Shown here in pieces: positions 42,335-50,690 of a stretch of DNA of 64,000 bases. Source of the DNA: Flavobacterium degerlachei (GTDB lineage: Bacteria; Bacteroidota; Bacteroidia; Flavobacteriales; Flavobacteriaceae); the NCBI RefSeq assembly GCF_900106645.1, contig NZ_FNMV01000019.1, forward strand, positions 1-64,000, given 5' to 3'. A program made the translations under genes and the position numbers. Positions within the stretch are counted from its first letter, which is position 1. Every line of letters begins with the position of its first letter. The notes under the pieces were generated by a model. It saw only the letters and a list, made by a program, of their open reading frames with translations. It made no database searches and was not told where the DNA came from.

Positions 42335-43750
42335 TTATTTGTAAACGGGTTTTTGAATAGGATTCCCGTAGTTATCAAAATAAAACATCGGTATGTCAAG
42401 TTTTTCCAGACCCGGAATTACCTCTGATCCTTTTCCTGCAATAATAATGCGGGTGTTGTCAATTAGGAAGTACTTATTCGCTGCTTTAAGGATGTCATCT
42501 GGAGTTACTGCATTGATAATTTTGATGTAGTTTTCGTAAAAGTCTTTAGGGAGGTCTTCTGTCTCTATGTTTAATGCATATCTGGCAACAGACTGTGGTT
42601 TTTCTACCTGCATTACAAAGCGGCCAATATAACCTGCTTTTACATCACTCAATACTTCTTCGGAAACTTTTTCAGTTCGTATCTTTTTAATCTCCTTGAT
42701 GAATTCGACAACTGCGCTATCAGTTGCAGAAGTCCTAATAGATGATGCTGATCTTAATTTTGAAACATATTTACCAGCGCCTATTATTGCATTGGCGCCA
42801 TAAGTCCAACCGTGTTTTTCTCTTAAATTCATGTTTAAGTAACTATTGAAATCGCCTCCTAATATATAGGTTGCTATAACAGCAGGGAAGAAGTCTTTAT
42901 CGCCCATTTTTAAATCAATGGTATTTACCAAAGAAATTTCAGACTGTGAGGCATTTGGTACATCCACAAAATTAATTTGGGTAAACGGGACGTTTTGTGG
43001 CGTGGCATAGGTCAGTTTTGGTGTGGCTCTTTTTTTCCAGGAACCAAAAAGTTTTTCGACAATTGGCTTGACTTCTTTGAATTTCACATCTCCAATGATG
43101 ACTAAGTAGGCATTTTCAGGAACGAAGTAGTTTTCATAATTGGCAACAACATCAGCAAGAGTTATGTTCTTAACTGTTTCTTCAGTCATGTACTCTCCAG
43201 ATGGGTGATTGGGTCCAAAGGCCAAAGCGTCAACTACTCTGTTAGCAATTGTGGGAACACTCTTTTCCTGAGCTCTTATGCCTTCTAGTAGCTTTGCTTT
43301 TTCTTTGTCAAACTCTTCTTGTGTGAAATTAGGATAAAGTGCGCCGTAAGACATTAGTTGTAATACACGTCCCGAATATTTTGAAAGCGAACTGGCATAG
43401 GTGCCATTTGAGCTAAAAGCCATATTAGCGCCTAGAAAATCGACCTCTTCATTAAAATCATCTTTGGTGATTTTGATATTTCCGCTTCCTATTAAACTAC
43501 TGCCTAATTGATCTACTCCTTTTTTGTTTCCTTCTGCAAATGGTGGGTTATCTAAAGTTAGGTTGTAGGTAACTCTGGGTAATTTGTGATTTTCAACAAT
43601 CATTACTTTTAGTCCGTTAGGTAAAAAGAAGGTTTGTGGCTTTTTTAGATTTACAACTGGTGCTTTTCCGGCTTTAGGTTGTGTGCGATCTTGTGCTTGC
43701 ATAATTCCTGTTATGAATAAGAGGATTAGTATAATTCTTGTTTTTTTCAT
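42335..43750 (-). CDS. M16 family peptidase-like protein without catalytic motif
   Basis: This 471-residue secreted protein (signal about 1-19) has the M16 fold, e.g. FLPNGLKVMIVENHKLPRV and NLREKHGWTYGANAIIGAG. The zinc motif HxxEH is absent: its usual place reads VDQLGSSLIGSG. It is therefore the non-catalytic partner, and the active M16 protein lies 7 bases upstream in the same operon. Such pairs form heterodimers in other bacteria and may degrade peptides in the periplasm. The pairing is inferred from position and motif loss. Confidence 0.9.
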   Translation of the reverse strand: MKKTRIILILLFITGIMQAQDRTQPKAGKAPVVNLKKPQTFFLPNGLKVMIVENHKLPRVTYNLTLDNPPFAEGNKKGVDQLGSSLIGSGNIKITKDDFNEEVDFLGANMAFSSNGTYASSLSKYSGRVLQLMSYGALYPNFTQEEFDKEKAKLLEGIRAQEKSVPTIANRVVDALAFGPNHPSGEYMTEETVKNITLADVVANYENYFVPENAYLVIIGDVKFKEVKPIVEKLFGSWKKRATPKLTYATPQNVPFTQINFVDVPNASQSEISLVNTIDLKMGDKDFFPAVIATYILGGDFNSYLNMNLREKHGWTYGANAIIGAGKYVSKLRSASSIRTSATDSAVVEFIKEIKKIRTEKVSEEVLSDVKAGYIGRFVMQVEKPQSVARYALNIETEDLPKDFYENYIKIINAVTPDDILKAANKYFLIDNTRIIIAGKGSEVIPGLEKLDIPMFYFDNYGNPIQKPVYK

Positions 43751-43757
43751 GATTGTC

Positions 43758-45083
43758 TTAATTCTGAGCAGTTGCTATAGCGGGAACATAATCCAATAAC
43801 AATCGTTGGTTTGGATTTAGGTATTTTTTTGCAACTTCCCTGATTTCTTCTCTAGTAATAGAATGGTAAAGATCGATTTCAGTATTTATCAAATTGATAT
43901 CTCCATAAAGTAAATAGTACTTTGCTAAATTTTCAGCAATTCCCTCAACACTTGAGTTGTTGTTTACATATTGTGTTTCAAACTTGTTTAGTAGTTTTTG
44001 ATAATCATTCTCAGAAATTAAATCCGTTTGTATTTTAATAATTTCTTCATCTATTTCCTTTAATAAATCTTCCGAAGTGTGAGTTCCCATTGGTAAACCA
44101 TATAATATATACATGCCATAGTCTTCTTGGCTAAAGCCAACAGCACCAATTTGAAGTGCTATTTTTTTCTCGTCTACGACTTTCTTGTAGAGCTTCGAGC
44201 TTTTGCCATCGCTTAAGTATGATGAAATGAAGTCGAGAACACGGGCATCTCTTGTTTTCATCGATGGCGTTCTGTATGATGCCACTAACATAGGGATCTG
44301 AATATTTGGATCGTGGTAAGTCGCTTTTAAAGTTTGTGTTATTGGTTCTTCGATGAAAGTTTGTTTTTTTATTTTTTCGCCTTTTTGGATTGGTCCAAAG
44401 TATTTTTCAATCCATGCTTTAGTTACTGTTTTTTCAAAATCACCTGCAACCACTAAAACGGCATTATTAGGAATGTAGAATTTTTTGTTGAATGCTTTGA
44501 AATCTTCTAAAGTTGCTGTGTCCAGATGTTCCATAGAACCAATAGTAGACCATTTATAAGGATGATTTGTGAACATATTTTCTTTTACGACGTTTATTAT
44601 TTTGCCGTAAGGACGATTGTCATAGCGAGAGCTTTTTTCTTCTTTTATGACTCCGTTTTGGGTATCTACGCCAATTTGATTGATAACAGGATGCATCAGT
44701 CTTTCGGATTCCATCCAAAGTGCCAATTCTAGATTGTTAGAAGGGAATACTTCGTAGTAATACGTTCTGTCATCCGAGGTGTTCGCGTTGTTAGTTCCTC
44801 CATTTGAAGTTACTATTTTGAACCATTCCCCGCGTTTGATGTTTGCGGTTCCTTCAAATAGTAGGTGCTCAAAGAAATGGGCGAATCCTGTTTTCTCTGG
44901 ATTTTCATCTTTTGAGCCCACATGATACATCACTGAGGTTATGACAACTGGGGCAGTGGGGTCATGATGTAAAATAACGTGCATGCCATTATCGAGATTG
45001 TATTCTTCGAAAGCTATTTTTTGGGCTGTGGCCACTCCTCCAAGTAAAAGCGCAGTACTTATTGCCATTATTGATTTTTTCAT
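43758..45083 (-). CDS. M16 family zinc peptidase (catalytic subunit)
   Basis: This 441-residue secreted protein has a signal peptide (about 1-20), YNLDNGMHVILHHDPTAPV and the zinc-binding HFFEHLLFEG (HxxEH). The third ligand Glu is expected in the downstream segment ALWMESERLMHP. The C-terminal M16 half (about 200-430) binds substrate (SYRTPSMKTRDARVLDF). It is the first gene of the pair with the inactive homologue, and a promoter element lies 56 bases upstream. Confidence 0.92.
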   Translation of the reverse strand: MKKSIMAISTALLLGGVATAQKIAFEEYNLDNGMHVILHHDPTAPVVITSVMYHVGSKDENPEKTGFAHFFEHLLFEGTANIKRGEWFKIVTSNGGTNNANTSDDRTYYYEVFPSNNLELALWMESERLMHPVINQIGVDTQNGVIKEEKSSRYDNRPYGKIINVVKENMFTNHPYKWSTIGSMEHLDTATLEDFKAFNKKFYIPNNAVLVVAGDFEKTVTKAWIEKYFGPIQKGEKIKKQTFIEEPITQTLKATYHDPNIQIPMLVASYRTPSMKTRDARVLDFISSYLSDGKSSKLYKKVVDEKKIALQIGAVGFSQEDYGMYILYGLPMGTHTSEDLLKEIDEEIIKIQTDLISENDYQKLLNKFETQYVNNNSSVEGIAENLAKYYLLYGDINLINTEIDLYHSITREEIREVAKKYLNPNQRLLLDYVPAIATAQN

Positions 45084-45138
45084 AAGGATTAATAAAAATA
45101 TATATACATAGGTATAAAAACGGAAATTATTGTTACTT

Positions 45139-45146
45139 CAAAATTA
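45139..45146 (-). promoter_or_regulatory. -7 element of the M16 operon
   Basis: The minus strand reads TAATTTTG (TAnnTTTG), 56 bases before the ATG of the catalytic M16 gene. Confidence 0.4.
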
Positions 45147-45267
45147 CCTTTTTTTAATGATGAATGCTTGAAAGTTGCGTCTTATTAGCTTAACGGATAT
45201 AGGTATGGGTAGTTAAAGCCTTGAAAATAGGGGTAAAGGAGAAGAATATTTTTTTATTTTTAAGTAA

Positions 45268-45297
45268 TTGGATAGTAAAAATTAAATTGTATATTTG
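45268..45297 (+). promoter_or_regulatory. Full consensus promoter of rplU-rpmA
   Basis: TTG at 45268-45270, a 19-base spacer, and TATATTTG at 45290-45297 give an exact match to the Bacteroidota primary sigma promoter. Transcription should start near 45301, with a leader of about 25 bases to the ATG. Confidence 0.8.
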
Positions 45298-45326
45298 CAA
45301 CCTTAAAAATCAATAAATCAATCCGT

Positions 45327-45962
45327 ATGTATGCAATCGTAGAGATAGCAGGGCAACAATTTAAAGTAAGCAAAGACTTAAAGGTTTATGTTCATCGTTT
45401 GACTAATGAAGAAGGTTCAAAAGTTTCTTTTGACAAAGTTCTTTTATTAGATGACAATGGATCTATCACTTTAGGCGCCCCAGCTATAGAAGGTGCTTCA
45501 GTAGAAGCTAAAGTGTTACAACACTTAAAAGGAGATAAAGTTATCGTTTTCAAAAAGAAAAGAAGAAAAGGGTACAAAAAGAGAAACGGTCACAGACAGT
45601 ATCTTACTCAAATTGTAATTGAAGGTATTTCTGCGTCAGGTACAAAGAAAGCGGCTCCAAAAGCAGAAAAAGTTGCTGAAGCTAAAGCTCCAAAAGCAAC
45701 AAAGAAAGCTGATGATTTAAAGTTAATTGAAGGAGTTGGACCAAAAGCTGCAGAAGCGTTAGTTGCTGCTGGGATTGCAACATTCTCTAAATTAGCAAAA
45801 ACAAGTGCTGATGCTGTAAAAGCAATTTTAGAAGCGTCAGAATCTAAATTATCTCATTTAGATCCAACTACTTGGGCTCAACAAGCTCAATTAGCTGCAG
45901 ATGGTAAAATGGATGAATTGAAAAAATTACAAGATGAATTAAACGGTGGTAAAGCGGTTTAA
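45327..45962 (+). CDS. rplU: Ribosomal protein bL21 with C-terminal helix-hairpin-helix extension
   Basis: Residues 1-103 are a standard bL21 (MYAIVEIAGQQFKVSKDLKV, KKRRRKGYKKRNGHRQ, LTQIVIEGIS). A Lys/Ala-rich linker (about 104-126) follows. A C-terminal domain (about 128-211) begins LKLIEGVGPKAAEALVAAGI, a helix-hairpin-helix pattern, and continues with LDPTTWAQQAQLAADGKMDE. The total of 211 residues is about twice the usual length. Such extended bL21 is found in Flavobacteriaceae, to my knowledge. The extra domain could touch rRNA or another nucleic acid. It leads the operon with rpmA, 32 bases apart. Confidence 0.95.
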   Translation: MYAIVEIAGQQFKVSKDLKVYVHRLTNEEGSKVSFDKVLLLDDNGSITLGAPAIEGASVEAKVLQHLKGDKVIVFKKKRRKGYKKRNGHRQYLTQIVIEGISASGTKKAAPKAEKVAEAKAPKATKKADDLKLIEGVGPKAAEALVAAGIATFSKLAKTSADAVKAILEASESKLSHLDPTTWAQQAQLAADGKMDELKKLQDELNGGKAV

Positions 45963-45994
45963 TTAATTTATTAACAATATAAAACTAATACGTC

Positions 45995-46261
45995 ATGGCT
46001 CACAAGAAAGGTGTCGGTAGTTCCAAGAATGGTAGAGAATCAGAATCAAAACGTTTAGGTGTTAAGATTTTTGGTGGACAAGCTGCCATTGCAGGGAACA
46101 TCATCGTAAGACAAAGAGGTTCAAAACACAATCCAGGTGAAAATGTTTACATCAGTAAAGATCACACGTTACACGCAAGAGTACCGGGAATTGTTAAGTT
46201 CCAAAAGAAAAGAGATAACAAATCTTACGTTTCTATACTTCCATTCGAAGTTGAAGCATAA
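45995..46261 (+). CDS. rpmA: Ribosomal protein bL27
   Basis: This 88-residue protein of the 50S subunit, near the peptidyl-transferase centre, begins MAHKKGVGSSKNGRESESKR and contains GNIIVRQRGSKHNPGENV, as in all bL27. The N-terminus has no cleavable extension. It is the second gene of the rplU-rpmA operon and is followed by a terminator 21 bases after the stop. Confidence 0.97.
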   Translation: MAHKKGVGSSKNGRESESKRLGVKIFGGQAAIAGNIIVRQRGSKHNPGENVYISKDHTLHARVPGIVKFQKKRDNKSYVSILPFEVEA

Positions 46262-46281
46262 TTGATTTTCTCAATTTATTT

Positions 46282-46312
46282 AAAACCCGTTTCGAAAGAA
46301 GCGGGTTTTTTT
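46282..46312 (+). terminator. rplU-rpmA terminator
   Basis: AACCCGTTTC pairs with GAAGCGGGTT (one wobble, GAAA-type loop), followed by T7. Confidence 0.88.
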
Positions 46313-46581
46313 GTGGTCTCTCCCTAACGTCATTGCGGGCGTCGAAGCAGTCTAAAGGGGTGGGCTAGGGTGAACAGTAGTGGGTTTTACACCTTTTTAC
46401 CTAAAAAAAAGCTGCTAGCCTTTTAAAGGTTAACAGTTTTGGTATTCTATATTGCTTACTAAGTCGGGAGATTCCGAAGGGTGTTTTTTTTTTTTTTTTT
46501 AATGTCTGATAAGATTGGGCAGTTAGTTCTTTCAATGAATTTTAAATTATCGACGAAGAAGATAAAAAGCTTGAGATTGGT
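46313..46581. other. Gene-free region with degenerate repeats and a T17 run
   Basis: No gene is seen. CGTCATTGCGGGCGTCGAAG (46328-46347) resembles the GTCATTGCGAGG...GAAGCAATC intergenic elements I recall from Bacteroidota. GGGCTAGGGTGAACAGTAGT (46366-46385), with a CCTTTTT a little further on, could be a decayed copy of the dispersed repeat. An uninterrupted run of 17 Ts lies at 46484-46500. Confidence 0.4.
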
Positions 46582-46920
46582 TTACGCTACGGTTTTGTAT
46601 AAAATAAAGGCATTTAATAAAAAGTAAAAAAAGGCAGGTAAAGAAACTAATAATGAATCTTTCATCTTTATTCTTACTGCCGTGCCAAGAAGCATCAATA
46701 AAGCCAGGCATCCTGAAGCCAGAACTAAAACAGTATAGTTCTGTAGGCCTATAAATAAACCTAATGCTCCCGCCAATTCTAAAATTGCGGTTAACGGGCC
46801 AAATTTTTCAAGACCAAAGCGTTTAAACTCATTTTTCATATTCGAGGAGACAAAATAAGCTATCCCGTAGACGAGGAAGGAGGTTGCCGAAAAAAAAATA
46901 AGGACATTTAAGAAATTCAT
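46582..46920 (-). CDS. DoxX-like membrane protein (downstream copy)
   Basis: This 112-residue protein has four hydrophobic helices. The motif FKRFGLEKFGPLTAILELAG (about 32-51) and the following GLFIGLQNY are typical of DoxX-like proteins. The role is unknown; the name comes from a thiosulfate:quinone oxidoreductase subunit, but most small members have no assigned reaction. It lies 10 bases after a related gene and is probably a tandem duplicate in one operon. Confidence 0.8.
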   Translation of the reverse strand: MNFLNVLIFFSATSFLVYGIAYFVSSNMKNEFKRFGLEKFGPLTAILELAGALGLFIGLQNYTVLVLASGCLALLMLLGTAVRIKMKDSLLVSLPAFFYFLLNAFILYKTVA

Positions 46921-46930
46921 GTTTTGATTA

Positions 46931-47266
46931 TTAGGAAACAGATAGTGCTACAAAAAGAGATAGTGCTAAAAGTAATAAAGAAGGCAGGTGTTTAAACCAT
47001 GGATTTTTTACTTTGAAATGAAAAAACTGTGCACATACCATTAAAAAAGCCATTGCGAGTGCCGGTATAAAGACTAATGTTGGAAACCATATTCCAGTTA
47101 TTAACAGTGTTGCCAACGCCATTTTTGAAGCGCCTACTATATTCCTTGTCAAATCGGACAAGCCGAATTGTTTAAATTCTGTAACGATGTTGTCAAATCT
47201 GAAAATCCAAACATAAGCTACAGAAATCGCGATTACAAGTTGGGCGATCGTGGTGTATATAATCAT
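46931..47266 (-). CDS. DoxX-like membrane protein (upstream copy)
   Basis: The protein has 111 residues from the ATG at 47266 (MIIYTTIAQLVIAISVAYVW). A longer reading to 47404 adds an implausible Lys/Tyr/Asn-rich leader. It has four helices and FKQFGLSDLTRNIVGASKMA, matching the equivalent part of the neighbouring protein (FKRFGLEKFGP). This supports a tandem duplication. Function unknown. Confidence 0.78.
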   Translation of the reverse strand: MIIYTTIAQLVIAISVAYVWIFRFDNIVTEFKQFGLSDLTRNIVGASKMALATLLITGIWFPTLVFIPALAMAFLMVCAQFFHFKVKNPWFKHLPSLLLLALSLFVALSVS

Positions 47267-47457
47267 AATTTTATATTTAAATTTTTTTTCTTGATTTTTA
47301 CAAATAAAGCTTGTCAGTGAATTTATTTCTCTAAAGTAATCAAATATACTATAATTAAGAATCGGTTTTATATAATTATAAAGTAAAGTCGCTCTGCAGT
47401 GCATTTCTGCCAGAAGACATGTGTATGGTTAAAAAACAACAATGTTGTTTATAGATT
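47267..47457. other. Leader region of the DoxX-like pair
   Basis: AT-rich, no gene seen. It should hold the minus-strand promoter of the pair, but no exact TAnnTTTG was placed with confidence. Confidence 0.35.
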
Positions 47458-47560
47458 ACAGCGAGAGGGATAGTAGCGGCATCCTTTTGTGAAAGTCCCG
47501 ATATTTATCAGGACTTTCATAAAAGATACTGCGAATAGCCCGACCCGCAGGGTCTCGCCC
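47458..47560 (-). repeat. Dispersed intergenic repeat, copy F (with internal hairpin)
   Basis: The plus strand runs GGGATAGTAGCGGCATCC...AAAAGATACTGCGAATAGCC. A perfect internal hairpin GAAAGTCC/GGACTTTC lies at 47491-47518. Read on the minus strand it starts just 5 bases behind the ahcY terminator, as copies A, B and D do behind theirs. The GC-rich end (GACCCGCAGGGTC) is its own small palindrome. Confidence 0.7.
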
Positions 47561-47565
47561 TAAAA

Positions 47566-47597
47566 CAAAAAAACCCTCGCTTCTCAGCAAGGGTTTA
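47566..47597 (-). terminator. ahcY terminator
   Basis: AAACCCTCGC pairs with GCAAGGGTTT (47571-47594, one mismatch). On the minus strand it runs into a T tract. It lies about 80 bases after the ahcY stop. Confidence 0.8.
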
Positions 47598-47672
47598 TAT
47601 AAATCTAAAATTATAAATCAGCAATCGCTACCCGAGCCTGAAAGGCGAATAGGCGAAGCAATCTACAATCAT

Positions 47673-48989
47673 TTAGTATCTATAATATTCTGGTTTGAAT
47701 GGACCGTCAACTGGCACTCCAATGTAAGCAGCTTGATCATCACGTAAAGTTTCCAATTCAACTCCTAATTTAGCTAAGTGAAGCATTGCTACTTTCTCGT
47801 CTAAGTGTTTTGGTAACATGTATACGTCATTATCGTAGTTTGCGCTGTTTTTCCACAATTCGATTTGAGCTAAAGTTTGGTTTGTAAATGAGTTACTCAT
47901 TACAAAACTTGGGTGACCTGTAGCACAACCAAGGTTTACTAAACGACCTTCAGCCAAAAGGATGATGTCTTTACCGTCAATAGTGTATTTGTCAACCTGA
48001 GGTTTGATTTCAACTTTAGAAGCTCCGTGGTTAGTGTTTAACCAAGCAACAGCAATTTCGTTATCAAAGTGTCCAATGTTACAAACGATAGTTTTGTCTT
48101 TCATTTGCTCAAAGTGAGAACCAAGAACGATATCTTTATTTCCTGTAGTTGTGATGATGATATCAGCATTTCCAACAACAGTGTTTAATTTTTTAACTTC
48201 AAAACCGTCCATTGCAGCTTGTAAAGCACAAATAGGATCGATTTCAGTAACTGTAACAATAGATCCAGCACCTCTAAAAGAAGCAGCAGTACCTTTTCCT
48301 ACATCACCGTATCCACATACAACAACTCTTTTACCAGCAAGCATAATATCAGTTGCACGACGAACTGCGTCAACTGCAGATTCTTTACATCCGTATTTGT
48401 TGTCAAATTTCGATTTAGTAACCGAGTCATTAACATTGATTGCAGGCATAGGTAAAGTTCCAGCTTTTACTCTTTCGTACAATCTGTGAACTCCAGTTGT
48501 AGTCTCTTCAGATAATCCTTTGATTCCAGCAACTAATTCTGGATAACGGTCGATAACCATGTTAGTCAAATCTCCACCATCATCAAGGATCATGTTCAAT
48601 GGTTTTCTGTCCTCACCAAAGAAAAGAGTTTGCTCGATACACCAGTCAAAATCTTCTTCATTAAGACCTTTCCAAGCGTAAACTTGAATTCCAGCAGCAG
48701 CCATAGCAGCAGCAGCTTGATCTTGAGTAGAGAAAATGTTACAAGAAGACCAAGTAACTTCAGCACCAAGAGCGATTAAAGTCTCGATTAAAACTGCAGT
48801 TTGGATTGTCATGTGTAAACATCCAGCAATACGAGAACCAGCAAGTGGTTGTTCGTCTTTATATTCAGAACGAAGTGCCATTAAACCTGGCATTTCAGCT
48901 TCAGCTAATTCAATTTCTTTTCTTCCCCAGGCTGCTAGAGAGATATCTTTTACTTTGAAAGCCACAAAAGGCATAGTTGTAGTACTCAT
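47673..48989 (-). CDS. ahcY: Adenosylhomocysteinase
   Basis: It hydrolyses S-adenosylhomocysteine to adenosine and homocysteine, clearing the inhibitor left by SAM-dependent methylation. The 438 residues have LAAWGRKEIELAEAEMPGLM, GCLHMTIQTAVLIETL, the NAD-binding loop VVCGYGDVGKGTAASFRGAG and the C-terminal DGPFKPEYYRY, which completes the NAD site of the partner subunit. It is a cytosolic homotetramer in other bacteria. It is monocistronic, with a promoter element at 49021-49028. Confidence 0.97.
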   Translation of the reverse strand: MSTTTMPFVAFKVKDISLAAWGRKEIELAEAEMPGLMALRSEYKDEQPLAGSRIAGCLHMTIQTAVLIETLIALGAEVTWSSCNIFSTQDQAAAAMAAAGIQVYAWKGLNEEDFDWCIEQTLFFGEDRKPLNMILDDGGDLTNMVIDRYPELVAGIKGLSEETTTGVHRLYERVKAGTLPMPAINVNDSVTKSKFDNKYGCKESAVDAVRRATDIMLAGKRVVVCGYGDVGKGTAASFRGAGSIVTVTEIDPICALQAAMDGFEVKKLNTVVGNADIIITTTGNKDIVLGSHFEQMKDKTIVCNIGHFDNEIAVAWLNTNHGASKVEIKPQVDKYTIDGKDIILLAEGRLVNLGCATGHPSFVMSNSFTNQTLAQIELWKNSANYDNDVYMLPKHLDEKVAMLHLAKLGVELETLRDDQAAYIGVPVDGPFKPEYYRY

Positions 48990-49020
48990 TTATAGTATAT
49001 TTGTAATTATAAATTTTTTG

Positions 49021-49028
49021 CAAAATTA
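49021..49028 (-). promoter_or_regulatory. -7 element of ahcY
   Basis: The minus strand reads TAATTTTG (TAnnTTTG), 32 bases before the ATG. The -33 position reads GTG, one base from TTG, at a 19-base spacing. Confidence 0.45.
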
Positions 49029-49142
49029 CGTAATATCTTTAGAAATACACTAATTTCTAAAAGATTTATGAAATGTTTAAGGGGTTAATCTTTTGAATAT
49101 TAACGTAATAATTTTTAATTTATCCCAGTTTATTTTTTGGGA

Positions 49143-49218
49143 GGAGCTATTTCCCGCTGTACACTATATCTTTTATGGCTAACACCGCCATAATAAGGAT
49201 GCCGTTACCATCGGGGCT
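49143..49218 (-). repeat. Dispersed intergenic repeat, copy C
   Basis: The plus strand starts GGAGCTATTTCCCGCTGTAC and ends CATCGGGGCT, with a central hairpin ATGGC/GCCAT. It matches the family read on the minus strand. Only a weak hairpin (TCCCA/TGGGA, 49123-49142) precedes it, so this is the one copy without a clear terminator. It sits in the divergent gap before the PPTase gene, 22 bases from its ATG. Confidence 0.7.
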
Positions 49219-49239
49219 AAAAATCAGGATACGAACAAC

Positions 49240-49881
49240 ATGCCTTTACATAAAACCATAAATTTCGCTCAATGTGTCGGGTCTTCGACTCAAATTTTCG
49301 TTTGGAAAATTACCGAGAGTTATTCCGACTTATTTGCTGGAGTGCTCTTGAATGAGAATAATCTCAGGCGACTTAGCGGTATGAAGTCTGAATTGCATCA
49401 ACGGGGATTTCTAAGTGTACGTATGTTGTTGCAGGAAGCGGGTTACAGTGATTTTGATTTACATTATGACGAATTCGGCAAGCCTTATCTCAAAAATGGC
49501 AAATATATCTCAATTACCCATTCCCATCATTTTTCGGCAATAATCGTCAGTGATCAGACTGTAGGAATCGATATCGAATTACAACGAGAGAAAATCATCC
49601 GAATCGCAGATAAATTTGTTGACGAAGAATTTAGCTATTTAGATAAAAATAATCAGGAGGAATACATCAAGAAACTCACCGTGATTTGGGGGGCGAAAGA
49701 AGCGATTTTCAAAATAAGAAACGAAAAGGGAATTAGTTTCAAAGATCATATCAAAGTCAAAGCATTTCGATTAGATGATAAAGAATCCAAAGCGGAACTT
49801 CACTTTGATGATATTGTGAAAAATTTTAAATTGTTTCATGAAGAAATTGAAGGTTTTGGACTTGTGTATGCCTTCGAATAA
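49240..49881 (+). CDS. 4'-Phosphopantetheinyl transferase family protein
   Basis: It attaches the phosphopantetheine arm of CoA to carrier proteins. The 213 residues contain the Sfp-type motifs VGIDIELQRE (Mg-binding Asp and Glu) and WGAKEAIFK (W-x-x-K-E-x-x-x-K), plus an N-terminal region including KPYLKNGKYISITHSH. The target carrier protein is not in this window. GGGP synthase follows 66 bases later in the same direction. Confidence 0.9.
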   Translation: MPLHKTINFAQCVGSSTQIFVWKITESYSDLFAGVLLNENNLRRLSGMKSELHQRGFLSVRMLLQEAGYSDFDLHYDEFGKPYLKNGKYISITHSHHFSAIIVSDQTVGIDIELQREKIIRIADKFVDEEFSYLDKNNQEEYIKKLTVIWGAKEAIFKIRNEKGISFKDHIKVKAFRLDDKESKAELHFDDIVKNFKLFHEEIEGFGLVYAFE

Positions 49882-49947
49882 AAGGAATCAGTTTTTTATT
49901 ATTCAGAAAAAAAATCGCGTAAATCAGTAGAATTCGCATATCAAATA

Positions 49948-50664
49948 ATGGTAAATATTTACAAAGAAATCATACAGGCAAAAAATGAGTTCAAAAAACT
50001 CCTTGCTATTCTTCTTGATCCCGATAAGATTGTCTGGGATAATTTGGAAAATCTAATTGCCAAAATAAATCATTCACCAGCAACCCATATATTCATTGGC
50101 GGAAGCCAGGTTAAAACAAATAGAATTGACGAATTAATTATTCGGCTGAAAGAAAAAGTGAATTTGCCTATGGTGCTTTTCCCTGGTAATCCAACTCAAA
50201 TTTCAAATGAGGCCGATGCTATTTTATTTCTTTCGTTAATCAGTGGCCGAAATTCAGATTATTTAATCGAACATCAGGTTAATGCGGCACCAATTCTTAA
50301 ACAAACCAAACTAGAAGTTATTTCTACTGGATATATGCTCATAGAAAGCGGAACGGAAACTGCTGTAGAACGCGTGAGTAAAACAAAACCTTTAGGCAGG
50401 GAGGATTTCCAATTGGCTTTGGCGACAGCCCAAGCAGGAGAAATGCTAGGGAATAAATTGATATATCTGGAAGCTGGAAGTGGAGCGAAAAGAGCAGTTC
50501 CGTTAGGAATGATTGAGTTAATTGCTCAAAACATCAAAATTCCATTAATAGTTGGGGGTGGAATTGTAGATTTGCATGATATTCAAAAAGCCTATGATGC
50601 TGGCGCTGATTTGGTGGTAATAGGTACGGCTTTTGAAAATGACCACGATTTTTTTAATAAATAG
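49948..50664 (+). CDS. Geranylgeranyl/heptaprenylglyceryl phosphate synthase (GGGP synthase family)
   Basis: This TIM-barrel prenyltransferase joins a polyprenyl diphosphate to sn-glycerol-1-phosphate, the first step to archaeal-type ether lipids. The 238 residues include LLAILLDPDKIVW, HIFIGGSQVKTNRIDELI, VLFPGNPTQIS, YLEAGSGAKRAVPLGMI and LIVGGGIVDLHDIQKAYDAGADLVVIGTA (phosphate-binding loops), as in group II enzymes known from Flavobacteria. The physiological product in Bacteroidota is not settled. It lies between PPTase and pnuC (26-base gap). Confidence 0.93.
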   Translation: MVNIYKEIIQAKNEFKKLLAILLDPDKIVWDNLENLIAKINHSPATHIFIGGSQVKTNRIDELIIRLKEKVNLPMVLFPGNPTQISNEADAILFLSLISGRNSDYLIEHQVNAAPILKQTKLEVISTGYMLIESGTETAVERVSKTKPLGREDFQLALATAQAGEMLGNKLIYLEAGSGAKRAVPLGMIELIAQNIKIPLIVGGGIVDLHDIQKAYDAGADLVVIGTAFENDHDFFNK

Positions 50665-50690
50665 CTCCAATTAAGAATTAATAGAAGACC

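Noticed and set aside
47267..47404. Longer DoxX-like protein starting at 47404
   Set aside because: The extension is Lys/Tyr/Asn-rich without membrane helices, and the neighbour copy starts at the position equivalent to 47266.
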